A program made the position numbers and the translations under genes. The notes below the pieces were generated by a model. It searched no databases, was not told the DNA's origin, and saw only the letters and a program-made list of their open reading frames with translations. A stretch of DNA of 64,000 nucleotides from Lacrimispora sphenoides JCM 1415 (GTDB lineage Bacteria > Bacillota > Clostridia > Lachnospirales > Lachnospiraceae): assembly GCF_900105615.1 (NCBI RefSeq), contig NZ_LT630003.1, positions 1,674,001-1,738,000 of the forward strand, in the 5' to 3' direction. The number at the start of each line of letters is the position of its first letter. Within the stretch, counting starts at the first letter, position 1. Shown piece by piece: positions 26,989 to 34,889 of this stretch.

Positions 26989-27459
26989 TCATTTTTTCTT
27001 TTTTACCATTTCTCCGGTAAACGGATCAATATATTCCGTTATACTCATTTGATCATACAGCAGATCTTCCTGCATCTGATTTTGAATATATTCTTTTATC
27101 TTCTTCTCATTTTTTCCTATTGTATCCACAAAATATCCTCTACACCAAAATTTTCTACTTCCATATTTATATTTTAAATTAGCATGTCTTTCAAATATGA
27201 TAAGAGTACTTTTTGATTTTAGATATCCCATTATTTCTGAAATACTATATTTCGGTGGGATATTTAACAGCAAATGAATGTGGTCTGGCATCAACTCTCC
27301 CTCTAATATTTCTATCCCTTTTCTTTCACATAACATCTTAATAATTTCTCGGATGTCTTCTCGCAACTCTCCATAGATTGCCTTTCTTCTAAATTTAGGC
27401 GCAAAAACTATATGATATTTGCAATTCCAAGTTGTATGTGTTAATGTATTCTTATCCAT
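26989..27459 (-). CDS. tnpA: IS200-type Y1 transposase TnpA
   Basis: A 156-residue HUH/Y1 transposase. The HUH motif is in LMPDHIHLLLNIPP and the catalytic Tyr is in KIKEYIQNQMQ near residue 125; WCRGYFVDTIG is also typical of the family. It cuts and rejoins single-stranded DNA at the element ends. Length is normal, so it could be active. GGAGG lies eight bases before the ATG at 27459, but that site can be masked by a leader hairpin (27467-27520). Codon use is more AT-rich than the sugar genes around it. Confidence 0.93.
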   Translation of the reverse strand: MDKNTLTHTTWNCKYHIVFAPKFRRKAIYGELREDIREIIKMLCERKGIEILEGELMPDHIHLLLNIPPKYSISEIMGYLKSKSTLIIFERHANLKYKYGSRKFWCRGYFVDTIGKNEKKIKEYIQNQMQEDLLYDQMSITEYIDPFTGEMVKKKK

Positions 27460-27466
27460 TTGGATA

Positions 27467-27520
27467 CCTCCAGTTTTTTATTTGTGGCTTGCGAACCCAC
27501 ATTTATTATAGCTGGAGGCT
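27467..27520 (-). promoter_or_regulatory. Hairpin sequestering the tnpA ribosome site
   Basis: AGCCTCCAGC (27511-27520) can pair with the CTGGAGG that is the tnpA ribosome site (27467-27473); inside is a second hairpin TGTGG...CCACA (27483-27501). Masking of the ribosome site by a leader stem is known for IS200 transposase mRNA and keeps transposition low. Confidence 0.6.
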
Positions 27521-27589
27521 TTTAATATAACTATAAGTTTTATACCTTCCCCCTGTATAACAGGGGGTTTTATTGTATCCCATACAAGC

Positions 27590-27625
27590 AAAAGGCTACG
27601 GACAAAACATTGCCCATAGCCTTTT
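27590..27625 (-). terminator. First attenuator-like hairpin of ABC-F leader
   Basis: AAAAGGCTA pairs with TAGCCTTTT around an 18-base interior that can add a few more pairs. In the leftward sense it is followed by TTTTGCTT. It comes 95 bases after the leader-peptide stop and just before the IS element. Confidence 0.6.
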
Positions 27626-27662
27626 ATACGCTAAATTTACACACGGAAAGAAGCAATAGCAT
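27624..27662 (-). CDS. Possible second leader peptide (12 residues)
   Basis: ATG to TAA encodes MLLLLSVCKFSV, with the stop on the 5' arm of the hairpin at 27590-27625, a typical place for a stalling leader. There is no recognisable ribosome site, and the ATG lies in a small inverted repeat (CATACT/AGTATG), so translation is doubtful. Confidence 0.25.
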   Translation of the reverse strand: MLLLLSVCKFSV

Positions 27663-27719
27663 ACTAATTGTATCAGTATGAATATTGCCCTGCTTTCCGA
27701 TGAAATCTTAATGCGTCAT

Positions 27720-27809
27720 CTATACGCTATACTCTGTACAATGTTTCACCGGCATGAATTGTACAGAGTTGAGTTTCTTAACAAGTTGATTGGTCAAATA
27801 GAAGTTCAT
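27720..27809 (-). CDS. Leader peptide of ABC-F attenuator
   Basis: A 29-residue ORF that begins MNFYLTNQLVKKLNSV and ends KHCTEYSV. AAAGGAGAG stands nine bases before its ATG, and a consensus promoter lies 30 bases upstream of that ATG. Its 3' half contains a 12-base inverted repeat, ACTCTGTACAAT (27731-27742) with ATTGTACAGAGT (27758-27769), so ribosome position would control a hairpin. I infer a regulatory peptide sensing ribosome-targeting antibiotics, as in erm and other ABC-F leaders; it resembles none that I can name with certainty. Confidence 0.65.
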   Translation of the reverse strand: MNFYLTNQLVKKLNSVQFMPVKHCTEYSV

Positions 27810-27838
27810 AGTATTCTCTCCTTTACTGAAACGCCATC

Positions 27839-27867
27839 ATTATATCACAGCATTTCGGTACTGTCAA
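27839..27867 (-). promoter_or_regulatory. Strong promoter of ABC-F leader
   Basis: TTGACA (27862-27867), 17-base spacer, TATAAT (27839-27844) on the reverse strand: a perfect consensus pair, directly before the leader peptide. Confidence 0.85.
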
Positions 27868-27917
27868 ATCGCGGTCTGTTGCAAATAGGAAAGTCAAGCT
27901 AAGATTTGCAAGACCGC

Positions 27918-27955
27918 AATCTAAATGCTCTCAACCGAATCATTTAGATTTTTAA
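27918..27955. terminator. Hairpin between pfkB and ABC-F units
   Basis: AATCTAAATG (27918-27927) pairs with CATTTAGATT (27941-27950). The T-tract follows on the rightward side. It probably still acts as the end of the leftward kinase operon, but its leftward T-tract is missing. Confidence 0.5.
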
Positions 27956-27997
27956 GAATATCAAATAAATTGTCCACCTTTCTATCTTTTATTTATT

Positions 27998-28909
27998 TCA
28001 CCTAATATTTTTACGATGTTTTTCTGCTATCTCTAATAATTCCGTCTCATTTACATAGCGCGTTAAACATCCAATCCCTTCTACACATAATCCGCCGGTA
28101 ATGTTACCAAACAGTATGGCATCTTTCATGTCATAGTCATGATATAAACCATAAATGAAACCGCTTAAAAATGCATCTCCTGCTCCTGTAGCATCTACCG
28201 CTTTAATATTCTCTAACGGCGGAATGATATGTGTAGTATCACCTTCTACAAGCATACAACCGTTCTTGTCAAGTTTGATAATAACCTGATCAAAATATTC
28301 TTTTAGTTTATCCGCGGCATCCTGCAAATTCTTTGTTTTCGTAATCTCTAACGCTTCTTTTTGATTTGGCGTAAAGTAATCTGCAAGCTTAAGATACTCT
28401 GAATATTTTTCTAAAGACATTCCGTCCTCCCAGCCCACATCAAAAACCAGTACTGTTCCATCCACTTTTAACCGCTTATATACTTCTAAATACCCCAGTT
28501 GCATATCTGCTATTTTTGCACCTTTTAGTTTATCGTATATCCTATCCTGATCTTCTTTATTAAGTGTAAAGTGATTACGATATGAGATAAAGGTACGATC
28601 CCTTTGTGTTGTGATGATAGAGGTTATGGCCAGGGGCATACCGTTTCCATTGTAAATATTATGATATGATGTATTATAGTGTTCTAACTGGGCTTTTGCA
28701 TAATTGGAAAACATATCATCTCCTAAGAAAGTACATAGCTCAGTAGGAACTCCAAGGCGTGCTAGGTTAATCATAGTTGCCGGAATTCCCCCACCTAACT
28801 GAATATCAAATCCCTTGGAATATATTTCTTCCCCTTCATTGGGAATTCTCTCAATTCCTGAATAAAGGATATCCACATTAACCATTCCGACTCCTGAAAC
28901 GTGCTCCAT
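27998..28909 (-). CDS. PfkB-family sugar kinase, second copy
   Basis: A 303-residue PfkB-family kinase with the N-terminal GGG motif (DIQLGGGIPATMINLARLG) and C-terminal signature DATGAGDAFLSGF, including the catalytic Asp. It starts one base after the GH4 stop and is the last gene of the LacI-headed operon. It is a paralogue of the kinase at 11996-12949, clearly diverged rather than a recent copy. The shared GH4-PfkB arrangement suggests the same type of pathway with a different oligosaccharide. Confidence 0.88.
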   Translation of the reverse strand: MEHVSGVGMVNVDILYSGIERIPNEGEEIYSKGFDIQLGGGIPATMINLARLGVPTELCTFLGDDMFSNYAKAQLEHYNTSYHNIYNGNGMPLAITSIITTQRDRTFISYRNHFTLNKEDQDRIYDKLKGAKIADMQLGYLEVYKRLKVDGTVLVFDVGWEDGMSLEKYSEYLKLADYFTPNQKEALEITKTKNLQDAADKLKEYFDQVIIKLDKNGCMLVEGDTTHIIPPLENIKAVDATGAGDAFLSGFIYGLYHDYDMKDAILFGNITGGLCVEGIGCLTRYVNETELLEIAEKHRKNIR

Positions 28910-28910
28910 T

Positions 28911-30278
28911 CTACTTCCACCCCTTAATATATTCTGTATTGATACTTAGGTATTGCTCCATTAAGGCCCTGGCCAGGGAATAAGAATTTACCAGCGGATG
29001 CAGCATGAGACAATCCACTGCTTCTTTTTTATCCCGGTTTCGAATGGCTGAAGAAGCCAGTCTTTCATAAGACTTTATTCTTCTTATCAGCTCCATTTGA
29101 AGTTCACCCGGTTCTTCAATTTTGTGAGGAATATAACCATCTCTGGTAATGGTACAGCTGATTTCGACCACATCCGTATCCTTTAATCCTTCAATAGCCC
29201 CGTTGTTGGGAACGCAAAGAATCATATCTTTTGGCTCTCCGGATAATTCTGCTTCAATGTATTTTAAAGCAACCCCAGCATAGCCACCATTATCTTTCTC
29301 GTTAATATCAAACTTAAAAGGAGGTTTATGGCTTTTAATCCCTGTTTCATTAGCCATATAAGCGCTCTCTCTTCTGTCATACCATTGTTCATAAACTTTT
29401 AAACAGTTATCAAAGTCACCTTCTATATCCATCTTAGATAATTCTTCTGTCATATGTAGATTAATGTCTTTAATCACTTCACCTCGGGTTACTTTTGCTA
29501 CAAGAATATTGGCTATGGCTTCCTCACGGTAGTAAAAGTAATATAAATATTCATTTAAGATACAACCCAAATGTAAAGCTAATTCTTTATCAAAAAACCG
29601 CATATCAGTAGATTCATAAACACGGTCATCTGCCAGCAGGTCTGTCATAATCTCTTTTCCATTTAACTGAATGCTTTTAAAGAAGGAAAGATGATTAAGT
29701 CCATAACATTCTCCTGTTATTTCATCCTGACTGACACCGTACAGTTTGGCAAAGGAATGCAGCAAACCGCTAGGTGCATCACAGATTCCATAAGTAAAAT
29801 CAAATCCCATATCCCTTAATGTCTGGGAAACTACTCCTGCTGGATTGGTGAAATTAAATACTTTTACTTCTTTTTTTGCATGTTCTTTTATTAGCTCACA
29901 GTATTTTACCAAAGCAGGAACGGAACGCATTGCAAATGAGAAACCTGCCGCACCTGTTGTCTCCTGCCCTAACAAATCATGGGAAAGGGCTATTCTTTCA
30001 TCTTTAACTCTCATGTCATCTTCTCCAACACGTATGGTAGTAATGACATAGTCGGCATCTGTTACTGCTTCCACAGGATCGGTTGTGAGAGCAAATATAA
30101 GAGAAGGATCAATTCTTTTTGCAACTTCTCTTGCCATCTTTCCATAAATATTTAATTTTTTCTCATTATTATCCATGAAAACAAGATCAGTGATTCCTAA
30201 TCTTTTTGCATTTTGGGACAGGCTCTTTGCAAGAAACATTGAGCGAACCCCTCCCCCGCCTATTACTGTAATCTTCAT
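28911..30278 (-). CDS. GH4 NAD-dependent glycosidase, second copy
   Basis: A 455-residue GH4 enzyme. The NAD fold starts KITVIGGGGVRS; NFTNPAGVV, the metal-Cys motif YGICDAPSG and the metal-His motif YGLNHLSFF are intact. Like the first GH4 it has CDAP where 6-phospho-alpha-glucosidases have CDMP. The ATG at 30278 is seven bases after AGGAG; the frame is open 13 codons upstream but that would overlap the permease stop. Encoded in an operon with an ABC importer rather than a PTS, which is unusual for phosphoglycosidase-like GH4 enzymes. Confidence 0.9.
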   Translation of the reverse strand: MKITVIGGGGVRSMFLAKSLSQNAKRLGITDLVFMDNNEKKLNIYGKMAREVAKRIDPSLIFALTTDPVEAVTDADYVITTIRVGEDDMRVKDERIALSHDLLGQETTGAAGFSFAMRSVPALVKYCELIKEHAKKEVKVFNFTNPAGVVSQTLRDMGFDFTYGICDAPSGLLHSFAKLYGVSQDEITGECYGLNHLSFFKSIQLNGKEIMTDLLADDRVYESTDMRFFDKELALHLGCILNEYLYYFYYREEAIANILVAKVTRGEVIKDINLHMTEELSKMDIEGDFDNCLKVYEQWYDRRESAYMANETGIKSHKPPFKFDINEKDNGGYAGVALKYIEAELSGEPKDMILCVPNNGAIEGLKDTDVVEISCTITRDGYIPHKIEEPGELQMELIRRIKSYERLASSAIRNRDKKEAVDCLMLHPLVNSYSLARALMEQYLSINTEYIKGWK

Positions 30279-30300
30279 TCTTATTCTCCTATCCTTTTTA

Positions 30301-31173
30301 TTAATAATCAGACTCACTCATACGGAATAATTTATTAATTGCAAAAACAGCAAAGATACCTAAGATAATCAATAAAACCCCCATCATATTGGCATATCCA
30401 TAATTGTTATCTGTCAAAGATGTTTTATATAGATATAGAGGCAGATTAAGGGTAGTATCACCAGGTCCGCCGTTGGTAGTTAGATAAATTAATTCAAATT
30501 CTCTTAACATACTGGTAGCTGATATAATGATACAAGTACCAAGAATTGTCCGTACCAGTGGCAGCCTTATTTTAAAATCAATTTGTAAGCCGGAAGCCCC
30601 ATCTATTTTCGCCGCCTCCATTACTTCATCAGGAACAGACATGACACCTGCCAGAACAAGTATCATAACCAGACCGGCATACAGCAACCAGCTCCAGGTC
30701 ACGGTAAGAAATGCTGAGTTCTGATCAAAGTACCAATTTTTAGAAAATTCATTACCGGTAATAGTACTGATCATGGAATTAAGCAGTCCGTATTTGGGGT
30801 TAAAGACATTTAAAAAGATAACGCCTAAGGCAGCTGCTGATATCACATTGGGTATCATGAATATAGTTCGAAAGATCTTCCAGCCTTTTATTTTACGGGA
30901 TAGGATAAATGCGGTAATGGTACCGATTCCTACGTGGACAGTTGATTGAAGCAAAGCCCATATTCCAGTATTTTTTAATGCCTGATGCATTCTCGTATCA
31001 TTTACAAAGGCCTCAATATAATTACGAAGACCAATAATATGAAAAACCCCGCCAGATTTCCACTCAAAGAATGAGGTTACAAATACAATTCCCATGGGTA
31101 TTAGATAAATTAAAGAAAACAACAGGATACAAGGTAATAAGAAACATACCATCATTCTTTTTTTTACACGCAA
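30301..31173 (-). CDS. Sugar ABC transporter permease, MalF/UgpA type
   Basis: A 290-residue CUT1 permease with six membrane spans and the EAA loop VMEAAKIDGASGLQIDFKIRLP. The probable start is TTG at 31173, which follows GAGGTGACAGA at normal spacing; the next in-frame ATG codons are seven residues on. It follows the binding-protein gene by 65 bases and precedes GH4. Its partner permease is the MalG type at 32686-33525. Confidence 0.88.
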   Translation of the reverse strand: MRVKKRMMVCFLLPCILLFSLIYLIPMGIVFVTSFFEWKSGGVFHIIGLRNYIEAFVNDTRMHQALKNTGIWALLQSTVHVGIGTITAFILSRKIKGWKIFRTIFMIPNVISAAALGVIFLNVFNPKYGLLNSMISTITGNEFSKNWYFDQNSAFLTVTWSWLLYAGLVMILVLAGVMSVPDEVMEAAKIDGASGLQIDFKIRLPLVRTILGTCIIISATSMLREFELIYLTTNGGPGDTTLNLPLYLYKTSLTDNNYGYANMMGVLLIILGIFAVFAINKLFRMSESDY

Positions 31174-31238
31174 TCTCTGTCACCTCTATTCTTCTCTCCC
31201 CTGCCTGTAAAGGCAGAGGAAAGAGTTGATATTGTCAA

Positions 31239-32564
31239 TTAATTTTTCTCTGCTGTTTTTGTTAATGCGGTTGCAAATTCTTCCGGAGTTATTTGTCCTT
31301 GGGCAAGCAGTGGATATTGAATGCTTATCTCATCAACCACGTTAGCATACCATAAACTTTGAAAATCATTGATATTTCTTGCTGCCTGGTTACTATTTTC
31401 CACAACATCATTTACAAGTGGATAAATGGTATCGGAAGTCACATGATTCTCAGCCGGAATTTCTCCTGTCATTTCCAACATTTTTTGCTGGCTTTCCGCT
31501 GATGTCATAAATTTAACAAATTCAAGAGAAGCTTTTAATTGATCTTCTGATTTAGAAGCAATATTAAAACCAATCTTTCCACTGTTATACATTACATCTC
31601 CCGGGAACATTGCTGTTCCTATCTTGTCAGCAAAGCCTTCTTCTACCATGGAAGTATCATAGAAATCACTAACCATCCAAGGTCCATTTGCTATCATTGC
31701 TGTCTGTTCCATAAAGAAGTTACTTGCACCATTCTCATATTTTCCGCCAATCGCATCCTGAGTTGTATATTTCTGGAACAATTTTTGAATCATTCCGGCT
31801 GCATCTATGAATTCCTGAGTATTATAGTTTTTAGGAAGTGACGTATTCATAAACTTTTCGCCTTCGTCATTAGTGGCAATCATAGCACCCAACAATAATG
31901 AAGTCAGCCAGCCTGAATCGGCAGTATCCATTGATACTGGCGCAATACCTGCTGCTAATAATTTGTCACACTGCCCAAAGAATTCATCCCAGGTTTTTGC
32001 CGGTTCTTTGATTCCCGCTTTTTCAAAAAGCTCTTTGTTATAGAAATATCCAATCACCTGTCTGGAATACGGGATTCCATAGATATGTCCGTCTCTTGAA
32101 TTTACATCCCAGCATACTTCACTGGTAGAGTTTTTCCATTGATCGTCAACAAAAGGCGTTAAGTCAACCAGCTGATCTTTCATAGAATCAATTAAGTTGT
32201 AACCACCTGTACTAATGACATCCGGTAAGGATTTGGAGGAGTATAAAACTTTTAATTTATCCACATAAGCCTGATCACCGGCAATCTCTTCTACTACAAC
32301 CTTGTATTTATCTGAATATTGTTCATTAAATGCGCTCAAACGATCATTGAACCATTCTGTACTTGAACTTACTCCAACCCAGGAGGTAGGAAAATTAATT
32401 TCAATTATCTTGCCAGATTCGATACCGCTATCCGATACCTGTGTATTGCCGGTACTGGATTTGTTTCCGGTTTCATTGTTTTTTGCCCCACATCCTGACA
32501 GCATACCTATGACCATAACCCCGATTAATAGTACCCCTACTACTTTCCTAAGATCTTTCTTCAT
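31239..32564 (-). CDS. Sugar-binding lipoprotein of ABC transporter
   Basis: A 441-residue family-1 solute-binding protein with a lipoprotein signal peptide (lipobox LSGC, Cys25) and a Ser/Thr-rich linker. Typical family text includes YGIPYSRQVIGYFYNKELF, TWDEFF and the late SAESQQKML. AAGGGG precedes the ATG. It lies between the two permease genes of the LacI-headed operon, with a 121-base gap before it that shows no clear terminator or promoter. Confidence 0.92.
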   Translation of the reverse strand: MKKDLRKVVGVLLIGVMVIGMLSGCGAKNNETGNKSSTGNTQVSDSGIESGKIIEINFPTSWVGVSSSTEWFNDRLSAFNEQYSDKYKVVVEEIAGDQAYVDKLKVLYSSKSLPDVISTGGYNLIDSMKDQLVDLTPFVDDQWKNSTSEVCWDVNSRDGHIYGIPYSRQVIGYFYNKELFEKAGIKEPAKTWDEFFGQCDKLLAAGIAPVSMDTADSGWLTSLLLGAMIATNDEGEKFMNTSLPKNYNTQEFIDAAGMIQKLFQKYTTQDAIGGKYENGASNFFMEQTAMIANGPWMVSDFYDTSMVEEGFADKIGTAMFPGDVMYNSGKIGFNIASKSEDQLKASLEFVKFMTSAESQQKMLEMTGEIPAENHVTSDTIYPLVNDVVENSNQAARNINDFQSLWYANVVDEISIQYPLLAQGQITPEEFATALTKTAEKN

Positions 32565-32685
32565 AATAAATCCCCTTTCATTGATACATTATATTTGAGA
32601 CACCATCGTGCCAAAGCCCCATTTACTTGTATGATGTTACTTTTGTAAACAAGCGGATCATTAAATCAAAGTGATTTTTTTCAGC

Positions 32686-33525
32686 CTAACCTTTAATTGA
32701 ACCGGCTACCATACTATCTGTCACTTGTTCCTGCAGCAGAGTATAAATTAATATACTTGGAATGATCACCATAGCTAACGCTGCAAACATCGCCGTGTAA
32801 TTAAATGAAAACTGAGATGTAAAATAATTGAGTGCTAATGGTAATGTTCTTGCCAATGTACTTTTTGTTAAGATTAATGCGAACATGAATTCATTCCATG
32901 AAGTTAAGAATTGTAGTATCGCTGCAGTTGCCAATCCCGATTTAGCAATTGGAAATACAATTAAAAAGTAAGTTTTAGCAAAACCCGCTCCATCTAAATA
33001 AGCTGCTTCTTCCAATTCCACCGGTATACTCTGGAAATAACTCTTTATAATAAACAGCGAGGAGGGAAGCCCTAATGCTGCGTATACAATGATTAGTCCT
33101 GTTTTCGTATCATACAGACCAATCTTTGTCATAATAATATAGATTGGCATTAATAAGGAGGAAGTAGGTATTAATAACGAGGAGGAAAGTAATAATGTTA
33201 AAAATGTTTTCCCTTTAAACCGGCATCTTGCCAATATATATGCTGCCATTGATACTACAAGTATATTAAGAATTGTACTAGCCATGGAAATCAATAAACT
33301 GTTATTGTAAAACTTAAAGATAGGGGCCAGTTTAAGTGCTGCATGATAACCTGCCAGACTAAAATTTGAGGGTAATGCGAATGCAGATGATAAAATTTCT
33401 TTGTTCGTCTTAAATGAAGACATTATAATCCATAATAATGGTCCAATTGAGATAAACACGAAGAATATCAGATAAATCAGTCTTAATATCTCAGATACAA
33501 ATGCCCCTATTCTTTTATTTTTCAT
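32686..33525 (-). CDS. Sugar ABC transporter permease, MalG type
   Basis: A 279-residue CUT1 permease with about six spans, the EAA loop ELEEAAYLDGAGFAKTYFLI, and the characteristic C-terminal GSIKG. Its ATG overlaps the lacI-type stop by 11 bases (ATGAAAAATAA), so it is coupled to the regulator gene. It is the first transport gene of the operon. As in the first sugar locus there is no ATPase gene here. Confidence 0.9.
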   Translation of the reverse strand: MKNKRIGAFVSEILRLIYLIFFVFISIGPLLWIIMSSFKTNKEILSSAFALPSNFSLAGYHAALKLAPIFKFYNNSLLISMASTILNILVVSMAAYILARCRFKGKTFLTLLLSSSLLIPTSSLLMPIYIIMTKIGLYDTKTGLIIVYAALGLPSSLFIIKSYFQSIPVELEEAAYLDGAGFAKTYFLIVFPIAKSGLATAAILQFLTSWNEFMFALILTKSTLARTLPLALNYFTSQFSFNYTAMFAALAMVIIPSILIYTLLQEQVTDSMVAGSIKG

Positions 33526-34519
33526 ATATATTTACTCCCTTATTTACAGTGCATGTGTCACGCTTTACAATCTTATATGGCAGTGTAATCTCTACTTTAT
33601 CATTTACATTGTCTAAATCCTGAAAAGCCTCTAAGGTTTTCGTAACAAATTCTTTGATCGGCTGATGGATCGTGGTTAATCTTGGTATGAATCTGCTTGC
33701 CATGGCAATATCATCAAATCCCAAAACCGATACATCTTCCGGTACCCTAAGCCCAAAATCATGCAAAGCAGATATTCCTCCCATTGCCATCTCATCACTA
33801 AAAGCAAAAATAGCGGTAAAGTCTGTTTTCTTGTCCAAGAATTGTTTTGTTAACCGATAACCAGTTTCATAAGTAACAGTGCCGCATCCTAACATTTCAT
33901 TTTCATTTAAGTCAACTCCTATCTCATCAAGTGCGCGTTTACAACCAGTAAACCTCTGAAAAGAAGATCCGATATTTTTCAAAAAATCTGATAGAATAAT
34001 TATCTTTTCATGCCCCAGACTAATTAAATATTTAGTTCCTTCATAGGCAGCTGCAATATCATTGATATGAACCATTTCTGACCTGCTGTCAAGAGATCCT
34101 CCGGCAAACATCACAGTTTTAATTTTCTTGGAAGCGATGTAATTAATAATATCAAGATCAATGAATTCATCAAAATATATCACGCCTACAATGTTCATTT
34201 CCTTAAAGAATATCTTATAGTGTTCACTGTCCGGTATGGTTGGTATAAATACGATTCTGTAATTATATTTTGGAATCTCTTCTATCAATTCTTTTAACAC
34301 TTCTCCATAAAAGCCTAGTTGTAAATTAGGAATCAAAACAGCTATGACGCCATTATCTTTGCACTTCTTAAATCTTGGTGTATACCCCAACTCTTTGGAA
34401 GCATGTTCAATCTTTCTGGCCGCATCTTTACTCACAACACCACTACCGGAAAAATATCTTGAAACAGTAGCTGGAGAAACACCTGCAATTTTTGCAATTT
34501 CTCTAACTGTCAATGGCAT
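33515..34519 (-). CDS. LacI-family transcriptional regulator
   Basis: A 334-residue regulator. Residues 1-50 form the LacI helix-turn-helix and hinge (TVREIAKIAGVSPATVSRYF); the remainder is a periplasmic-binding-like sugar sensor ending in FDDIAMASRFIPRLTTIHQP. ATG 34519 has GAGGT seven bases upstream. First gene of the operon, so it probably represses its own expression and that of the importer, GH4 and kinase genes. A perfect palindrome just upstream of the start and a cluster of matching half-sites further up are the likely operators. Confidence 0.93.
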   Translation of the reverse strand: MPLTVREIAKIAGVSPATVSRYFSGSGVVSKDAARKIEHASKELGYTPRFKKCKDNGVIAVLIPNLQLGFYGEVLKELIEEIPKYNYRIVFIPTIPDSEHYKIFFKEMNIVGVIYFDEFIDLDIINYIASKKIKTVMFAGGSLDSRSEMVHINDIAAAYEGTKYLISLGHEKIIILSDFLKNIGSSFQRFTGCKRALDEIGVDLNENEMLGCGTVTYETGYRLTKQFLDKKTDFTAIFAFSDEMAMGGISALHDFGLRVPEDVSVLGFDDIAMASRFIPRLTTIHQPIKEFVTKTLEAFQDLDNVNDKVEITLPYKIVKRDTCTVNKGVNIYEK

Positions 34520-34538
34520 TACTTTCACCTCTTTCAAT

Positions 34539-34553
34539 TTGTTTCAGAAACAA
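34539..34553. promoter_or_regulatory. Probable LacI-family operator
   Basis: TTGTTTC-A-GAAACAA, a perfect inverted repeat in the 5' untranslated region, 20 bases before the lacI-type ATG and about 60 bases after the expected transcription start. Confidence 0.6.
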
Positions 34554-34618
34554 TAGTTATATATAATTACCATATTTCTCATCTTCAAACGAATAATTAT
34601 ATCATAATTAACAATTTG

Positions 34619-34647
34619 ATCATAAGATAATAAAATATCTTTGTCAA
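34619..34647 (-). promoter_or_regulatory. Promoter of LacI-GH4 operon
   Basis: TTGACA (34642-34647), 17-base spacer, TATGAT (34619-34624), reading leftward. Confidence 0.75.
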
Positions 34648-34667
34648 TATAGTCATAAGTTTTACAT

Positions 34668-34696
34668 TTGTTTCATGATTGTTTCATTTGTTTCAT
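34668..34696. promoter_or_regulatory. Array of three operator half-sites
   Basis: TTGTTTCAT occurs three times as direct repeats, at 34668, 34679 and 34688 (spacings 11 and 9). Each matches one arm of the palindrome at 34539-34553. The array lies about 20 bases upstream of the -35 box. Nothing else is seen between 34697 and 34786. Confidence 0.5.
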
Positions 34697-34786
34697 GGAT
34701 TTTCAGCTATATAATATCCTAAAAGGGCGTCAAAAGGGCATAAGAACTTTGCTTCATCATTTTTTTGATATACATTTGATCATATG

Positions 34787-34828
34787 AAAAAAGAATTACT
34801 CCTCTGTAATATTCAAAGGAGTAATTCT
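34787..34828 (-). terminator. Terminator of HAD phosphatase gene
   Basis: In the leftward sense AGAATTACTCCT pairs with AGGAGTAATTCT, followed by TTTTTT. It separates this gene from the LacI operon. Confidence 0.85.
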
Positions 34829-34889
34829 CTATCTAAGTAATATTCTGATTTAATATAGCCGCTTTTATATTTTGTCTTTCATGCTCATT

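Larger units (their letters stand above)
26800..27575 (-). mobile_element. IS200/IS605-type insertion sequence (tnpA only)
   Basis: A compact element with a single Y1 transposase gene and subterminal palindromes: CCCCCTGTATAACAGGGGG (27549-27567) at the left end, and CCCCCTATAAGGGGG (26833-26847) plus ACCGCCGG-TAAAA-CCGGCGGT (26804-26824) at the right end. No terminal inverted repeats or target duplication, as expected for this family. No tnpB is present. The exact borders are estimates. It lies inside the leader of the ABC-F gene, between two terminator-like hairpins, and points in the same direction. Confidence 0.8.

Noticed and set aside
27678..27902. 74-codon rightward ORF followed by a hairpin with a T-run
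   Set aside because: It runs antisense through the ABC-F leader peptide and promoter, has no ribosome site and no recognisable protein text. The leftward promoter and leader explain the region better.
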